64,000 bases of DNA from Ciona intestinalis (Eukaryota; Chordata; Ascidiacea; Phlebobranchia; Cionidae), in contig NW_004190420.2 in assembly GCF_000224145.3 (NCBI RefSeq), positions 582,106 to 646,105 on the forward strand. The letters are read 5' to 3'. The notes under the pieces are model-generated. The model made no database searches. It was not told where the DNA came from and saw nothing but the letters and a program-made list of their open reading frames with translations. Below, in pieces: positions 10,748 through 23,200 of the stretch. Position 1 is the stretch's first letter. Each line of letters starts with the position of its first letter. The position numbers and the translations under genes were made by a program.

Positions 10748-13620
10748 CTAAAAGGTTACGCCGATTGCTTCAAGAATGATTGGAACCATTCCGATCCCGA
10801 CGAATGCAACGCAAGCATATGTGATGAACTTGTATGCAACCTCAACGTCTTTTCGTTGACGGGCGTTGGGATCGTTTTTCGATACACCAACGGCGTGACA
10901 AACCACGAACAGAGATAGGTACTTGAACATAAATCGTGATAGGATCGTGATGACGCAGCCGATCATTGCACGAGCAAAGCCGATGTATATTTCTTGGAAT
11001 GTAGGTAGGTTGATATCGTAGGGCAAACTACCTCTCGGCTCACTAAGTAAAGATGAATGTATAAATTGAAATAAAGTACTTTCTTAAATGAATGAATGTA
11101 ACTTGGTTTATCCTCGCGTGGGCAGAAAACGACAGACTTTTAACACGGCTGTTCTGTTTTATACACCCCGTGCCAGCTTACGAGTTATCAAGTATGTTAC
11201 TTTGTGGGTAATAATTGTTTGAGATTTTTTTATGTGCGAAGCTGATAATTTGGACAATCCAATCATTAGTGACCGCTGGGTTGGAGTAATTGCCAAACAC
11301 ACAATCTCGACCCGCTAAGTTGTCTGTATAATTTAAGTCACATGTTTAACAGCTGTTAACACACAAGGCCAGGAAGTGATGAAATAAAACTACGTCACTG
11401 GTCCTACGCACAATAAAACAAAGCACATAAGTTCTATGAAACGAAGTAACATAATAAATAATGCAAGCCAAATCAGACAACAACTCTGCCACTCCAGACA
11501 ATACTCAGAAGTTTTACTCACAAAAGAAAGCCATATTGATGGTGCAACCATGAAGAACAATGACAACCTGCCCCTACACCAAGTATGATAATCGTGTCAC
11601 CTCTGGTTGTACTGTAGCGATCAGTGTTTGGGTAGATTACACCTTTAAAATTGAATACATTAAGTATACTCAAGATTTAAAAGATATGGTTTTTAAAATG
11701 AAACAAGACCTAAGTAAAACAGAAGATCATTGGTTAATCATTAAATGTAACTCCAAATATGCAAACAAATAACCACAACATTAAGTAGCAGAATGAAGCA
11801 AATATATTTGACTTGCCATGCACAGTGTAGCACCAGGATCATAGGTTAACTAAATGCATGATTTAGCTTCTGAATTATATGTACAATTGCAAAGTAAACC
11901 TAACATACATGAAGATTGATGTTTACAAAATGACTCACCAAGTAGGAAGTGCGATGTTATGATGATCCATGGGGCAAATTTACTTGTGAGTGTATATTCA
12001 TCAACCAATTCCATGAATGGCCAACCAAGGATAAGATAAGCAGCAGTAAGGGTAATCCCAGCCATAACATCCTAAAATAAAAGGAATTGGTACAGGCATA
12101 AAATCATTATTATATATCACTATAACTAGTCAGAAATGAAAAAATGAATTTTAATATTCCAACTTTACAACTAATACAGCAGCGCCAGCATACAAGCAAA
12201 TTTATGCCAATTCATGACTAAAATGGTGAAGCAAGGATATACCACAATGGCTGTTTTAGATTTATATGTCATGTTTACAATATGCTTACCAAATAGGAAT
12301 GCATTCCAACATAAATTCTGCTGAAGCCCACCAATGCACACCACATACATGCAAGAAGAACTCCTAGCTCCCAATTGAACTGCAATATAAAATGTATAAT
12401 TAGCAATGTTAACACACATGTATAACTCATTACTTTTATCTACAATACTTAATTTAAGAAACCTATCGATTCTTATGCGTAAGTTAAATGGTTAGGCGTA
12501 CTTTTGAGGTTAGTACGGTACTGTTGGAAAGTACTGTTTGAATAAATGTCACCTTTTTACTTTAAAAAGTTATAATAAAAGCGGTTTCATTTCATGCATC
12601 CCATGCAAGTCAACAAGTATGCAACTTTTTGGGTGATTGATTTTACAACTTGGACCAACCATTAGTGACCGCAGGCATAAATCAATTAATGTTGGGTGTC
12701 TTGCCCATTCTACACAAATAGTAAGTAAAAACAATTTTACAAAACCAAGCAAAGCAGTATCTTACCACATATCTCCCATTCATTGCCATTAGCATTGAGA
12801 ATGGTAAAGCAGTTCCAGCAATCGCATGGGTTGATGGTATTCCATATTCTGCTGCTACCCTTGTTTCAAGTTTGAACACAGGTGGCCAAGTTGGTCGCGG
12901 CCATTTTATAATATCCTTCAATGCCTGTCCTATGTACCTGGATAATTATAAAATAAAACTTTAAAAGTCATCATTTTCAACACGTTTTAGGTTCGAGACC
13001 TTTGGCTTAGCCCATAAACAAAATACACAAACCATAAAGCTAAATAGTAAATATTTTCTATGTTCCATTTTATTCGAATAGTTATATAAAAATTACTGTA
13101 ATTTTAAAATATTTTGGCCATGTGTCAAAGCATGTTGAAAAACAGGAATATGACATGTACACAATGTAGGTTATACTTACATGGTTACCACCCAAACAGT
13201 GATCATTTTTCTTCCAATAAAAGGATCCATGTTCCAGAATATGCATGGAATACATGTGATATAAAATATTTCGTGTCCCAGCGTTGAACCGAACCGGAAC
13301 ATATGGTACAACAGCCAGTTGGTTACAACGTATGGTATGGTTGCACTCGGCTCTGTTTGTGGTTGACTACAGTCGTCATTCAACTGATCTACGTCACAGC
13401 AGGATGCTGGTTTATGCAATCTTTGCTTTAAATCTGACTTTGGGTGGTTTTTGCTGGCGCTGGAGTACAACGATTCTGTTCCATCTTGTTCCTCGTTTAT
13501 TGTGCCATTTGATGTACTGTCTAAATTAAGTTTTGCCTCTTGTAGTCCACATAGTTCTTGAAAATGTCGGACCTTGTTAAAGTCCATAAAATAATCAGTA
13601 AACCTCCAAAGCAGATCCAT
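10748..13620 (-). CDS. SGPP: Sphingosine-1-phosphate phosphatase
   Basis: Six exons on the - strand: 13620-13181, 12937-12766, 12379-12290, 12071-11939, 11642-11522 and 11042-10748. They give 416 residues (human SGPP1 and SGPP2 are 441 and 399). The lipid phosphate phosphatase signature is complete: KDIIKWPRP (154-162), GIPSTHA with the catalytic His at 184, and [12 protein letters not shown] (224-235). The N terminus carries the family's [12 protein letters not shown], and exon 5 encodes RYSTTRGDT, matching the STSRGDT block of vertebrate SGPP. Several hydrophobic membrane segments follow the PSTH motif. The family dephosphorylates sphingosine-1-phosphate in the ER membrane and returns sphingosine to ceramide synthesis. 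ATG at 13620 is chosen because the frame upstream has only a GTG. SGPP1 versus SGPP2 cannot be decided. It is head-to-head with the SLC13 gene. Confidence 0.95.
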
Positions 13621-14636
13621 TATATTGAAACTTAGTAACCACTCACAGCGCCGACAAACTATCGTTGAAAGGGGCGCGCCCACGCTGTTATTTATACTAT
13701 AGCAACCAACGAACGTTTGCTTTACAATCTCTTCTTGCCAGCCCCGTGACAGAGCGCATGATCTGTATGCTCAACGAGAGAATAGAAGAAACAAAGCGCA
13801 AACCGGCAAGCGCTCCGAGTGACAAAAGAGAAATGCATTGCCAGCACGGAGTACAAAAGTTTAATATTCACACCAATTGTTAGGTTTACAGCTACACAAT
13901 GTTGGGAAAAGTGCAAAGTAAGCAGAAAGCACTTTGAGGGTAAAGGGCAACACAATGTCTTACAATGCCATTATTAGTGCTGATAAAGCCTCACAATAAG
14001 TCGCAAAACAATGGTGCTATATCGCCATGGGGGATTTGTTCTCGTTTAGAAGTTGTTCCAAAACTATTTCTTGTGGTATGTTGCCCGATATCTGCTGGGC
14101 GCATGCGGCAATACAAACAGGTGTACTTATATAGCGCGTTGAATGCACGGTCATCATTCTACATCTTTGACAGCCCCTTCCTATAACCTAGTCATATTAC
14201 AATAATTGATATTATAATCCCCCGCGCACTGTTAATGAAGGCCTCTAAAAACAAACGATAGCAGCATCCGGTATATGGGATTCGGAAGCACCTTGCTTTC
14301 GATAAAATATGGCCGCTTGTCCAACAACATAATGGCCAAAACAAACCTGTTGAAACAAGAGCACCTAAATTCCATTACAGCGAAGGTTTTAGGAAAGTTC
14401 GTACCAGGCCAACTCATCTGTAACCGTGTATGAAGTGACTTTTTGTAGTTAAAATGTTCCTGCAGCAATCACTCAACCAAAAACACGGCAGCAGAAACTG
14501 CAGTTGTAAAATTAACAGTTTGTGATTAAGTAATAAACCAGTTAAGCTTGCATAAAGCTAAGAATATAATCAAGTAACTACAGTTATATAATTTCGACAT
14601 CAGCATAGAAGTAGCTTTGATATTAGTTCAATCAAT
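13621..14636. promoter_or_regulatory. Divergent promoter region, SGPP / SLC13
   Basis: About 1 kb separates two start codons pointing away from each other. It includes the GC-rich patch GGGGCGCGCCCACG near 13671 beside SGPP, and GGGCGCATGCGGCAATA near 14097, which resembles an NRF1 site (core GCGCATGCG). No exon is supported. The promoter call rests on gene orientation; the site resemblance is by eye. Confidence 0.5.
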
Positions 14637-17600
14637 ATGAACTTCCGAAAGATTCTGTCAATCGCGTGGATCTACAGAAATAGTCTGATTATTGTAATCA
14701 CGCCACTGCTGCTTCTACCGTTGGTTGGCAAATCCGAGGTAATTGTTAATGAATCAACATTTCTGGCATAAAATCAGAGGCGCATGCCACATGATTTGCC
14801 GTGAAAGATGTGCTTTGTTTGAAAATCCTCTGTATGGGAAGCAACTGCTGTAGCGTAACTTTTAAATACGAAATGTTAAAGTGTAGCCTATGCTGCGTCA
14901 AAGTACTTCAATAAAAATTCCAACATAGAAGCTAAAATGGTAACTTAATTTTGGTTTGTACAGAAATTACAATTGCAGGTTGCAAGTTGTGCATTTAGTC
15001 TTTGCATCATGGCAGTTTATTGGACGACTGAAGCCTGCCCCCTTGCGGTCACATCGCTTCTACCGATCATACTGTTCCCCATGCTTGGCATAATAAGTGC
15101 AGATAACGTAAGAATGCGCGACATCAAGTATATATTCAACACACTTTTTTTGGCTGCGGTCTTACAACGAGGCGTGTCAGAGTACCTTGGGTTGACTGTA
15201 TAGCGGCTCATCACCACAACACCCAGAGTTGCTGTTTGAAGTGCACAATGGTATATGCAGTTCAACCTGTGACTTATTCGTTTATTCGTACAGTAAAGAT
15301 GTTACAAAGACACGTGCAGAGCGACCCTGAGTGATTTTTTGATGAGAAAGTGTTGGTTGATTATTTATATTAATCACTCATCCATTTGTATAGGTGTTTT
15401 AATGGCAAATATGTAGCGATTTTTGTTTAGTCTTAGGCCTGCAGTAAAAAACATTGAACCCATGCAGTAAAAACCTGTAACCCAAACAAAACAGAGGGTT
15501 TTTCAATACTTAAAATATTTTAAACCAGATTTCAATGATGTACACGAGGCAAATTAACTTTCTCTTTGTGGGTGGTTTGATAATGGCGGTTGCCATCCAG
15601 GAGTGGAATCTTCATCGAAGGATTGCTCTCAAAGTTTTGATGCTTATCGGTTCCCGTCCGTGTTGGTATGTAGTTTTAATTATCATTGAAATTGTCACCA
15701 GTATTTGTAAGTAAAGTAAGCACTCCTATTGTTTGGTTCATCCAAAAATTATGTAATGCAATAGGTTCAATATAGATACTTTTACAGTTATGTTTAAATA
15801 TTAAAAGAGCAACAATTTTTTTAAGTTCATACTTTTCTATGCGTCTTTTTTCGTTATGTGCACTAGCTGCCACTGTATATAGTGCCAAGTTGAAGTGTTC
15901 ACTTCTGTGGACTGTCCTTACCGACTTAAACGTTTAGACATTACAGGATTCTATTAGGTTTGATGGTGGTTACCGCCATGTTGTCGATGTGGATAAGCAA
16001 CACCGCCACCACTGCAATGATGGTGCCGATAGCTAGTGCTGTGTACGACCAGATGAGTGACCTTAAACAGGCGGAGGTAAGGTTGACCATCTTTGGACTG
16101 TGTTTTGCGACATCTTATACATTCCATTCGGTGGTCCTACTGCTGCGCTTATTAATATGTATGCTATTGTTGTAGTTCAATGTTGATTTTATCTGTTTCG
16201 TTTTATTTATCCAGAAATCCACGTCGGACGAGGAGGCAAGTTTGAAAGGTATGTAAATATATTTCACTGTCGTTGGTTTCGTGATATTTAATATTAATCC
16301 AGTTAAAGATGACAGAGATAGAAATAGTGGAGAAGCATTACCAAGTAATAGAACAAACGAAGGTAAGCGTATCGGGTATAATCAAATAAATGAAACGAAT
16401 GTAACTTGTTTATCTTCCAATCTCCGCATAGCGGGGCAACAGCAGTTGTTATACGGCGGAAGCTATGCGTAATTTAGTCTCCACATGTGTAGATCTAAGG
16501 GTGTAGTTAATTGGGGAACTATGTTTTTTATTTGGCTGACAATTAAGACAACCCGTAATGGACCAAGAGGATAGAACAATTGCCGCTACGTTTTCACCCC
16601 AAAAACTCGCAATGCATCGTCGAGCCTCCAACCTGCTTGGTGGGGAGGCGAGCGCTTTAATTAGCCAATGTGTCACGGCGCCGCACATTTGCGTGTTAAT
16701 GTTAACCACACTGTAAACTCTTGCAGAAATCCTCTCAGATGGTGTCACTGTCAACGTAACAAACATCCCAAGCACCGTGAGGACATTGAACGACGATAAG
16801 CGTAAAAAGAGCGGAGACAAGAACTTGCGAAAAGCGATGCTGCTTTGTATAGCTTACTCAGCAAATATTGGTGGATTTGCAACTTTGATCGGAACACCTG
16901 CTAATCTGTTATTACCTGGTGCTCTTATATCAGTGTAAGTTGTATATGCAATATACATCAGTATATAAGTGGTTGACTTTAAAAGTAACGGTACAAGCCA
17001 AATAAGAGTTAAACTCTTATGCAACTTTTACCCAACAACTTTTGTATAATTATTTCTGATTGTCATAAACAACTGACGGTTTACCCATACAGTAGAGTGG
17101 GGAAGATGGGACACCCTTTTATTTTACTTTCCGTTTCATTCGGTATAGTAAAAAATTAAAGAATTATAAAATCGTATCTTAACAACTCCAATAGACTGAT
17201 GTTAATTGGATAAAACACGATCAGGATAATTGTATATCATGCTGCATATGTCCCATCTTACCCCAAAGAACTATTTATCCCATTTTCGCTCTCCCTACTT
17301 TAAAACCTTAGTTGCGGGAGAAACAAAGTAAATTTATGTCATGTCGCGTAGATTCGGGGAAGGCGCTGCTGAACAAGTCGACTTCGTATCGTGGATGGGA
17401 TTCAGCTTACCTATTTCGGTTACTTGTCTTTTCTTTACATGGATATGGCTGCAGTTTCGGTTCATTGGTATCAGGTCAGTTATTGTTTTATAGGTATTAG
17501 AATTAAGAAACAATTGAATGATTGCCACTTAATATTCTCGCGCGGTTAAGAAACTTTAGATATTATGACAGGATTGTCTTTTTTTAAATATACTACATAG

Positions 17601-19435
17601 ACACATATTGTATATTAGAGGGCATGTATTAGAGTCTTGTTTTGGTACGATTATTACCGGGTATATAACTTTATCATGCTTCGACATTGCAGACAGCTTT
17701 GGCAAAAGGGTGATAAACAAAAAGACAACCGAGTGAAAGCTTACATTTTCAACTCTTACAGACAACTAGGTCCTATATCGTAAGTATATACAGCTTTACA
17801 GCACCACTGCTTAGTTTTATCTAAAATACTTGGATTTAAACGTTGATATTGTTAGGTTTGGTGAGATGGCTGTATTCGCTCACTTCGTGATACTGGCCAT
17901 ACTATGGTTAACAAGAGATCCGAAGTTTATCAGCGGTTGGAAAGATTTATTCCCACAGGGGTGAGTGAAAAACGCGTAACCATGCCTGCATTTTAGCCAG
18001 AACCCCAGTTTTCTGTTAATATTTGAAGTTAACCGAAATGATGTTTCGGTAGTTGTGAGACTTTTATCCTATATAATGCATTAAATTTAAATGTTATTGC
18101 TTTGTCATGCCGGAATTAACGTTCCCAAAAAGCCAGGTCTTAAAAATCCTAATTGTAACGCACCGATTGCACGATTCACCGTGTTGTTAACATTATACCT
18201 GGCTTTTGAATGTAGTTACATCCATTGTGGATAACTAAAATTCATGTAATTATAAGTGTAAAAGAGATCGTTATAGGATTTTAAAGGATCGACGTCTTGC
18301 CAGCATACTGACGAAACATCCATAGGTTTCGATTCGGTGTTTTGTACAAGTGCACAACATTTGTGTAACTTGGCGGCAACAACTCATATGCAAATTTTAT
18401 AATTAACTAAAAAGAGACTTACCTTTATGACGTCCTAGTTTGATAAAGGACTCCACATCAGCGATGTTGATTTGCTTCAGTCTATTCGTCTTCCCGTCCA
18501 AAAATCCTTTCCGAAAGTCGGAGGACCCAAGTGGGCTTCCGGTTGCCTCTCCTCCGCTCTTGGGATGGAAAACACTCGAGAAAAACTTTGCCTGGGACGT
18601 CTTCTTTCTTCTCGGTGCAGGATTCGCGCTCGCGAGAGCATGCGAGGTGACTTGTGTTATTAATGTTAACTAGACACTCGTGTGTAACTGAACACTGTAA
18701 ATAGGACTCTGGGTTGTCGGACTCGGTGGGCGACGCTATATCTGGATTGGGTGACATATCTCCTGCTGGGTTTGCGTTAATCATATCAATAATATTGTCT
18801 TTGCTAACAGGTAAACTTGAGACTGTTACAGATGCTGTATTAACTAAACGTTCCTTGTGTAGAATTTACAAGCAATGTAAGCACTGCAAGCATATTTCTT
18901 CCAATTTTGTGTCGTCTGGCCTCCCACTCTGGTATACATCCTCTATACATTGCTATCCCTGCCACCATATCCTGCTCATTTGCCTTCTCACTGCCTGTAG
19001 CTACACCTCCGAATGCAATCGCCTTCTCATATGGCGGCCTTAAAGTAAAAGATCTGGTAAGCTCTGTGTGAGTGGAACATAATACGTTGAAATGTATTTT
19101 TCCTGCATAAAGTTGGCCACAATGTGTGTGTAATAGTAATTGTTTAGAAGCCCATATAAGCTTTTTCATCCCATATGGGGGGGGGGCGTATAACAAGGCA
19201 CGACATAAACTTAAAATTTAAGTTAGAGTTGAGCCGTTACCCCAACATATAGGCCAGAACACTGGATGAATGTTTCTAAAACAAAAGCAAATTTAACTTT
19301 TTTCAGATTTCTACTGGGTTGGTGCTCAATTTTATCTGTGTGCTAATTCTCAACGGGTTTTTGAACACTACAGGAGTTGCTATATTCAACCTGAATGACG
19401 TTAGCTCGCTCAGCAATTTGACTAATCAGTTATAA
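14637..19435 (+). CDS. SLC13 family sodium-coupled carboxylate (or sulfate) transporter
   Basis: Fourteen exons: 14637-14738, 14979-15107, 15529-15665, 15947-16076, 16215-16248, 16303-16362, 16727-16934, 17352-17474, 17693-17779, 17856-17960, 18439-18646, 18705-18810, 18863-19056 and 19307-19435. They give 583 residues (human SLC13A2/3/5 are 568-602). Recognisable blocks in order are YWTTEACPLAVTSLLPI, LFVGGLIMAVAIQEWNLHRR, WISNTATTAMMVPIASA (first Na+/substrate clamshell), YSANIGGFATLIGTPANLL, WDVFFLLGAGFALARACE, FTSNVSTASIFLPIL (second clamshell) and LPVATPPNAIAFSYGGLKV. The last two blocks look most like the citrate/dicarboxylate transporters SLC13A5/A2. This plasma-membrane family imports Krebs-cycle intermediates with Na+. 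Exons 5 and 6 are tiny and encode a variable charged loop. The C terminus has an N-glycosylation sequon (SNLTNQL). Subtype is uncertain. Confidence 0.95.
17091..17275. mobile_element. MITE-like copy in an SLC13 intron
   Basis: About 185 bp from AGTAGAGTGGGGAAGATGGG to TGTCCCATCTTACCCCAAAG, between SLC13 exons 7 and 8. The internal landmarks run in reverse order here (AAACACGATCAGGAT), so this copy is inverted relative to copy 1. Confidence 0.7.
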
Positions 19436-20281
19436 GCCATTAGTAACACATAAATTGTATTGTTGCAAAAAATAACGTGTGCCCGTTGCAATTAAACATT
19501 CAGACCTAAAGCAAAGGAACTTGGTATGTAGACACTAACTAATGTTAGCCAAGCAAGTTTTGTGGGAATAGCTTTATTAGCTTGCATGGTTGTCTAGAAA
19601 CTGGTTAAGGCTGGTTTATAGCGGTAAGAAGCAGATTAAAGCGACACCGCTCACAATGTTCAAAGAAATGATTGTGGTCCCGCACTTTTCGTTTGTCGCC
19701 CTTTTAAACGTTCTACGTTGGACGTAATAAAAATAACGGAGAGGAAACTTGGGTAACAGCGGTGTACCAAGGAGGGTTAGTGGGTTAGGATAGCAAAATA
19801 GTGGTTAGGTTATAAAACAAGTTAGAGAATAATACAGAGATTTTCAGTGTTGGTCACTTTTGGGAATACGAGCTAAAAACTCCGATGACGTAAGCAAATA
19901 TCATGGAAGTACCTGCGCGTTGCAATGGAAACTTGTGATAGCAGCTTCGTGTAAGGTTAGCGGGGGTGGGTAAAAGCAAGGTGGAGAGCGTTTAAACAGC
20001 GCCTGCTGGGGTTTCAACCTGGTCAGTGGTATGAGTGTGGTGTGGTCATCTGCGTTGTACCATCTGTGGTGTGTGGGGTGCTGGCCTCGTACTGTTTGCG
20101 TATACGTTGTTCGTATTCTCGTAAATAGCTCGATGGCCACTGTGAGGGGATGGAGTGCCCGGCTGGCTGCTCCTGTGAGTATACAAATAAAGTTTGAAAA
20201 AAATGGCACTTTGTTATAAAAAAAAATATTCTTTCTGCAGTAAATGTATATTACAGGTTCATATTGTGTATAGAGGGAAAA
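19436..20281. other. Convergent spacer between SLC13 and PTPN11
   Basis: This holds the 3' UTRs of two genes that end facing each other. AATAAA at 19725-19730 (+) and TTTATT near 19571 (AATAAA on the - strand) are possible poly(A) signals. No exon or repeat is recognised. Confidence 0.5.
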
Positions 20282-23200
20282 TTAGCAATAGGTGGAATAA
20301 AGTGGATCATACATTGATGATGTTCTTGGTCCAGCTGATGATGGAGTTGGAGGAAGTTGGTGAAGATGGATCCCCGGTGATGGAGGGAGGGAGCTGAAGG
20401 GGGAGCGGACCTGAATGAATAAAGATCAGGAGTTCAAATTCGGTCACTAATTCTTTGGTGGTATGACTAAGACAAACGTAGTTACACCTCTGGCGGTTGA
20501 TGACTAATACAATTATTCAACCATGAAATGTGTTGTAGTTAGTCTTGTTATATGTAGTGGATAAGAATTTAATGTTTAGGTAGACATTGTGTGGTCAATA
20601 ATAAGTTTTTGGCAAGTTCTTGTGACTTCAGTAAGGTATGTATTCTGTTATAAATTTGTTATAGCAAGCTCAGTGGCACAGGGTCACAAGACTCACAACG
20701 AACTAAAAAAACACCAATACCTTTGGAAAACTTGTTATATCAGCATTCACAGCTTCAGCAGTTTGTCTTGTGTTGATATACTCTCTCCCTTTGTTCATCT
20801 GAGGAATATTTCAATATACATTTAACTTGAGATAGAGTGCTTCCCTATGCTCTCACCAACTTGTCAGCCTTACAAAAGAAAAGTGATCAAGTAAAACCAA
20901 ATAATCACTCTACTATAACGCTACATATTACACAACTGTCTTTGCCCTGCGAGGTAAGGACAAGTTATAAAAAACTTACCATATTGGCCCAATTTACATC
21001 TTAATTTAAGAAGCAAAAACAAAAGTACCTGTGAAGCTTCCACACGCTTGGTGAGTGTTTCAATGTGTTGCTTTACTGCCAGGTAGACAAACTGATATTG
21101 CGCTTCTGTTTGTACCATACCTGATCTCTGACTTCTCACCATTTGAATTGTTCTTTGAATGTCAATCTCACAGTCAAGCCCTGTAGAAATCGGGTTTGGA
21201 AATTGAACACAAGAGATTTATTCCCAAAAGAAGTGTACATTTAACAGAATGGATAGACTGCTTATATTTTATGCACATAAGACACTGGAATTATCTGGAC
21301 TTTAATTAATGGAATTAACTTAACAATGTTACACAACACATGCCACTGGAATAGGTAGGTGTGGTATATTTTACAACCAACATTTGTGAATTTACAAGAG
21401 GTTATAAATATTACCTTGCTGCCCAATGACATCTAATATAATATCAATAACAATGAAAGTCCCTGATCTACCAATACCAGCACTACAGTGCACGATGACT
21501 GGACCAGAGTTCCTACTTTTCTGTAAAAGAAAACGAACATCTAACAAGTTCTAAGTTTCTGTGTTGAAAATTTTGGGTGTAAAAATAAAAACAAAGTCTG
21601 TTTGTTTGTAGAAAACGGAAAGTGTTGAAAGAGTTTTAAATGTTTAACTTTCTAGGTTTAACTAAATAAATAGCTTCTTTAAATAAGGGCAACTTTTAAA
21701 TTCTATTGATCAAAGGGGGGTGGGACAAAATCAAATTATATTATGAAATTCGTGTTTTAATGATTTCTATATTGGCAAAAAATGAAACTTTTATTGAAAT
21801 TCTGCCACTGGGGTAAAACACTTATATTCCCTTAGTGAGCTTTGAACAAGCATTCATTGGTTCTGGTAAGAAAATTTGACTTACATAACGTTCATTGATA
21901 TCATGTAGAAAGTTAAGAACACCACCTGGATCACTTGGTACTCCGTGGTCAGGCCATACTTTAAAGTGGTAATGATAAACCACCCTTTCACTGGTGGGCT
22001 GCAAGTTGATGATAAATGTTATTTATTTGGAATTTTTATTTGGAATAATGTAGTTATAGATCAGCTTGATAGATTTTCTCATGCTAAATATTTTAACTAA
22101 TATGTACACAAAATTAGAAATGTTTAAATTAAAATTTTGTAAGATTTGTTATATCTAATCTTGCTATTTTTAACTGATTTTTTACAGAGTTTAAAAATTT
22201 TCTGAATAATTGAAAACACAAATATATAGGCAACTTCATATACATTTTATGGTTAAAGGTACAAACCATGCAAATTTTACAACTGATTATAGCAATTTAA
22301 TATATATACACCAGGCATTAAATTTCAAAATGCAGTTTAAAAGTTATCTCACCTCTGCTGTTTTGGTTAAATTGAATTCTCTTAAGGTGTAATCCCGGTA
22401 ATCTGTTTCCTTTAAACCTTTCACTGAATAACCGTCCAACTGCTTAACTTCTCCCTCTGCGGGCCAGTATCGAACACATTTATTCTGTTGGGAATACAGA
22501 GGATTTGGTTAACCACACAAAACTGACAGAGCAGTATGTAAGTATGTTATTAAACAAAAACTTGCTCAACCTACAGTGAAAAGCTTGGTATTAATAAAGA
22601 TATTAGATGGAATTTAATTGATCTAGTCACTACACAAACCGGGGTGGCGGGGTGACAGAGTGGAAAAGACAATAACCCTGGATTTTTGTGGTACATTAAG
22701 TATTTACATTAAACTAACACTGCCTTCCCTGAATCAGGACAAATATGAGACCTATGATTTTATAATAACACTTTACAGCAATTATTAAACAATATTTCCT
22801 AATTGAAAGAGTTGAATAGAAACTAAAAAAAAGAAAAATTGGTTATTAACATCAACACAGTGTTCAAAACAGTAATTCATGAACAAAAATATAGTTTCAG
22901 ACAACTATAATTATTGATGATGTAATGAACCAACTTTTGCATACATCCCACTTTCCCAGGTTCCCACCTAATAATGTGATGTAGGTGTAGGACCTCCATA
23001 CCCATATAAAGAAAAAAAATAAATATCGAAACAAAAAATTTAAAAAAAGAAAAAATAAAGACATTACCCTGCCTCGTTCAACCTCCTTTGTTGTCATGAC
23101 GATGATGCGAGAGTCTTCCTGATACACCATCTTCCAGAAGTCACTGATAGTGTTAGATAAACATCCCTGTGTAGAGATGTAGGTCTTACTCTTCATCATC

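Noticed and set aside
13621-13683. Upstream in-frame extension of SGPP
   Set aside because: It begins with GTG, not ATG, and the vertebrate N terminus aligns from the ATG at 13620.
18863-18910. SNV instead of SNT in the second SLC13 clamshell
   Set aside because: I recall SNV at this position in human SLC13A5, so it is probably normal for the subfamily and not a defect.
20365-20397. Alternative SHP2 last-exon acceptor after CCCCCTTCAG
   Set aside because: Phase 0 from that site gives a reading frame without tyrosines and with atypical codon use. The AG ending at 20411 keeps phase and yields a Pro-rich tail with tyrosines.
22625-22760. tRNA-like or SINE-like stretch (GGGGTGACAGAGTGGAAAAG)
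   Set aside because: Only a weak box-A-like resemblance; no box B at the right spacing, no cloverleaf and no poly(A) tail.
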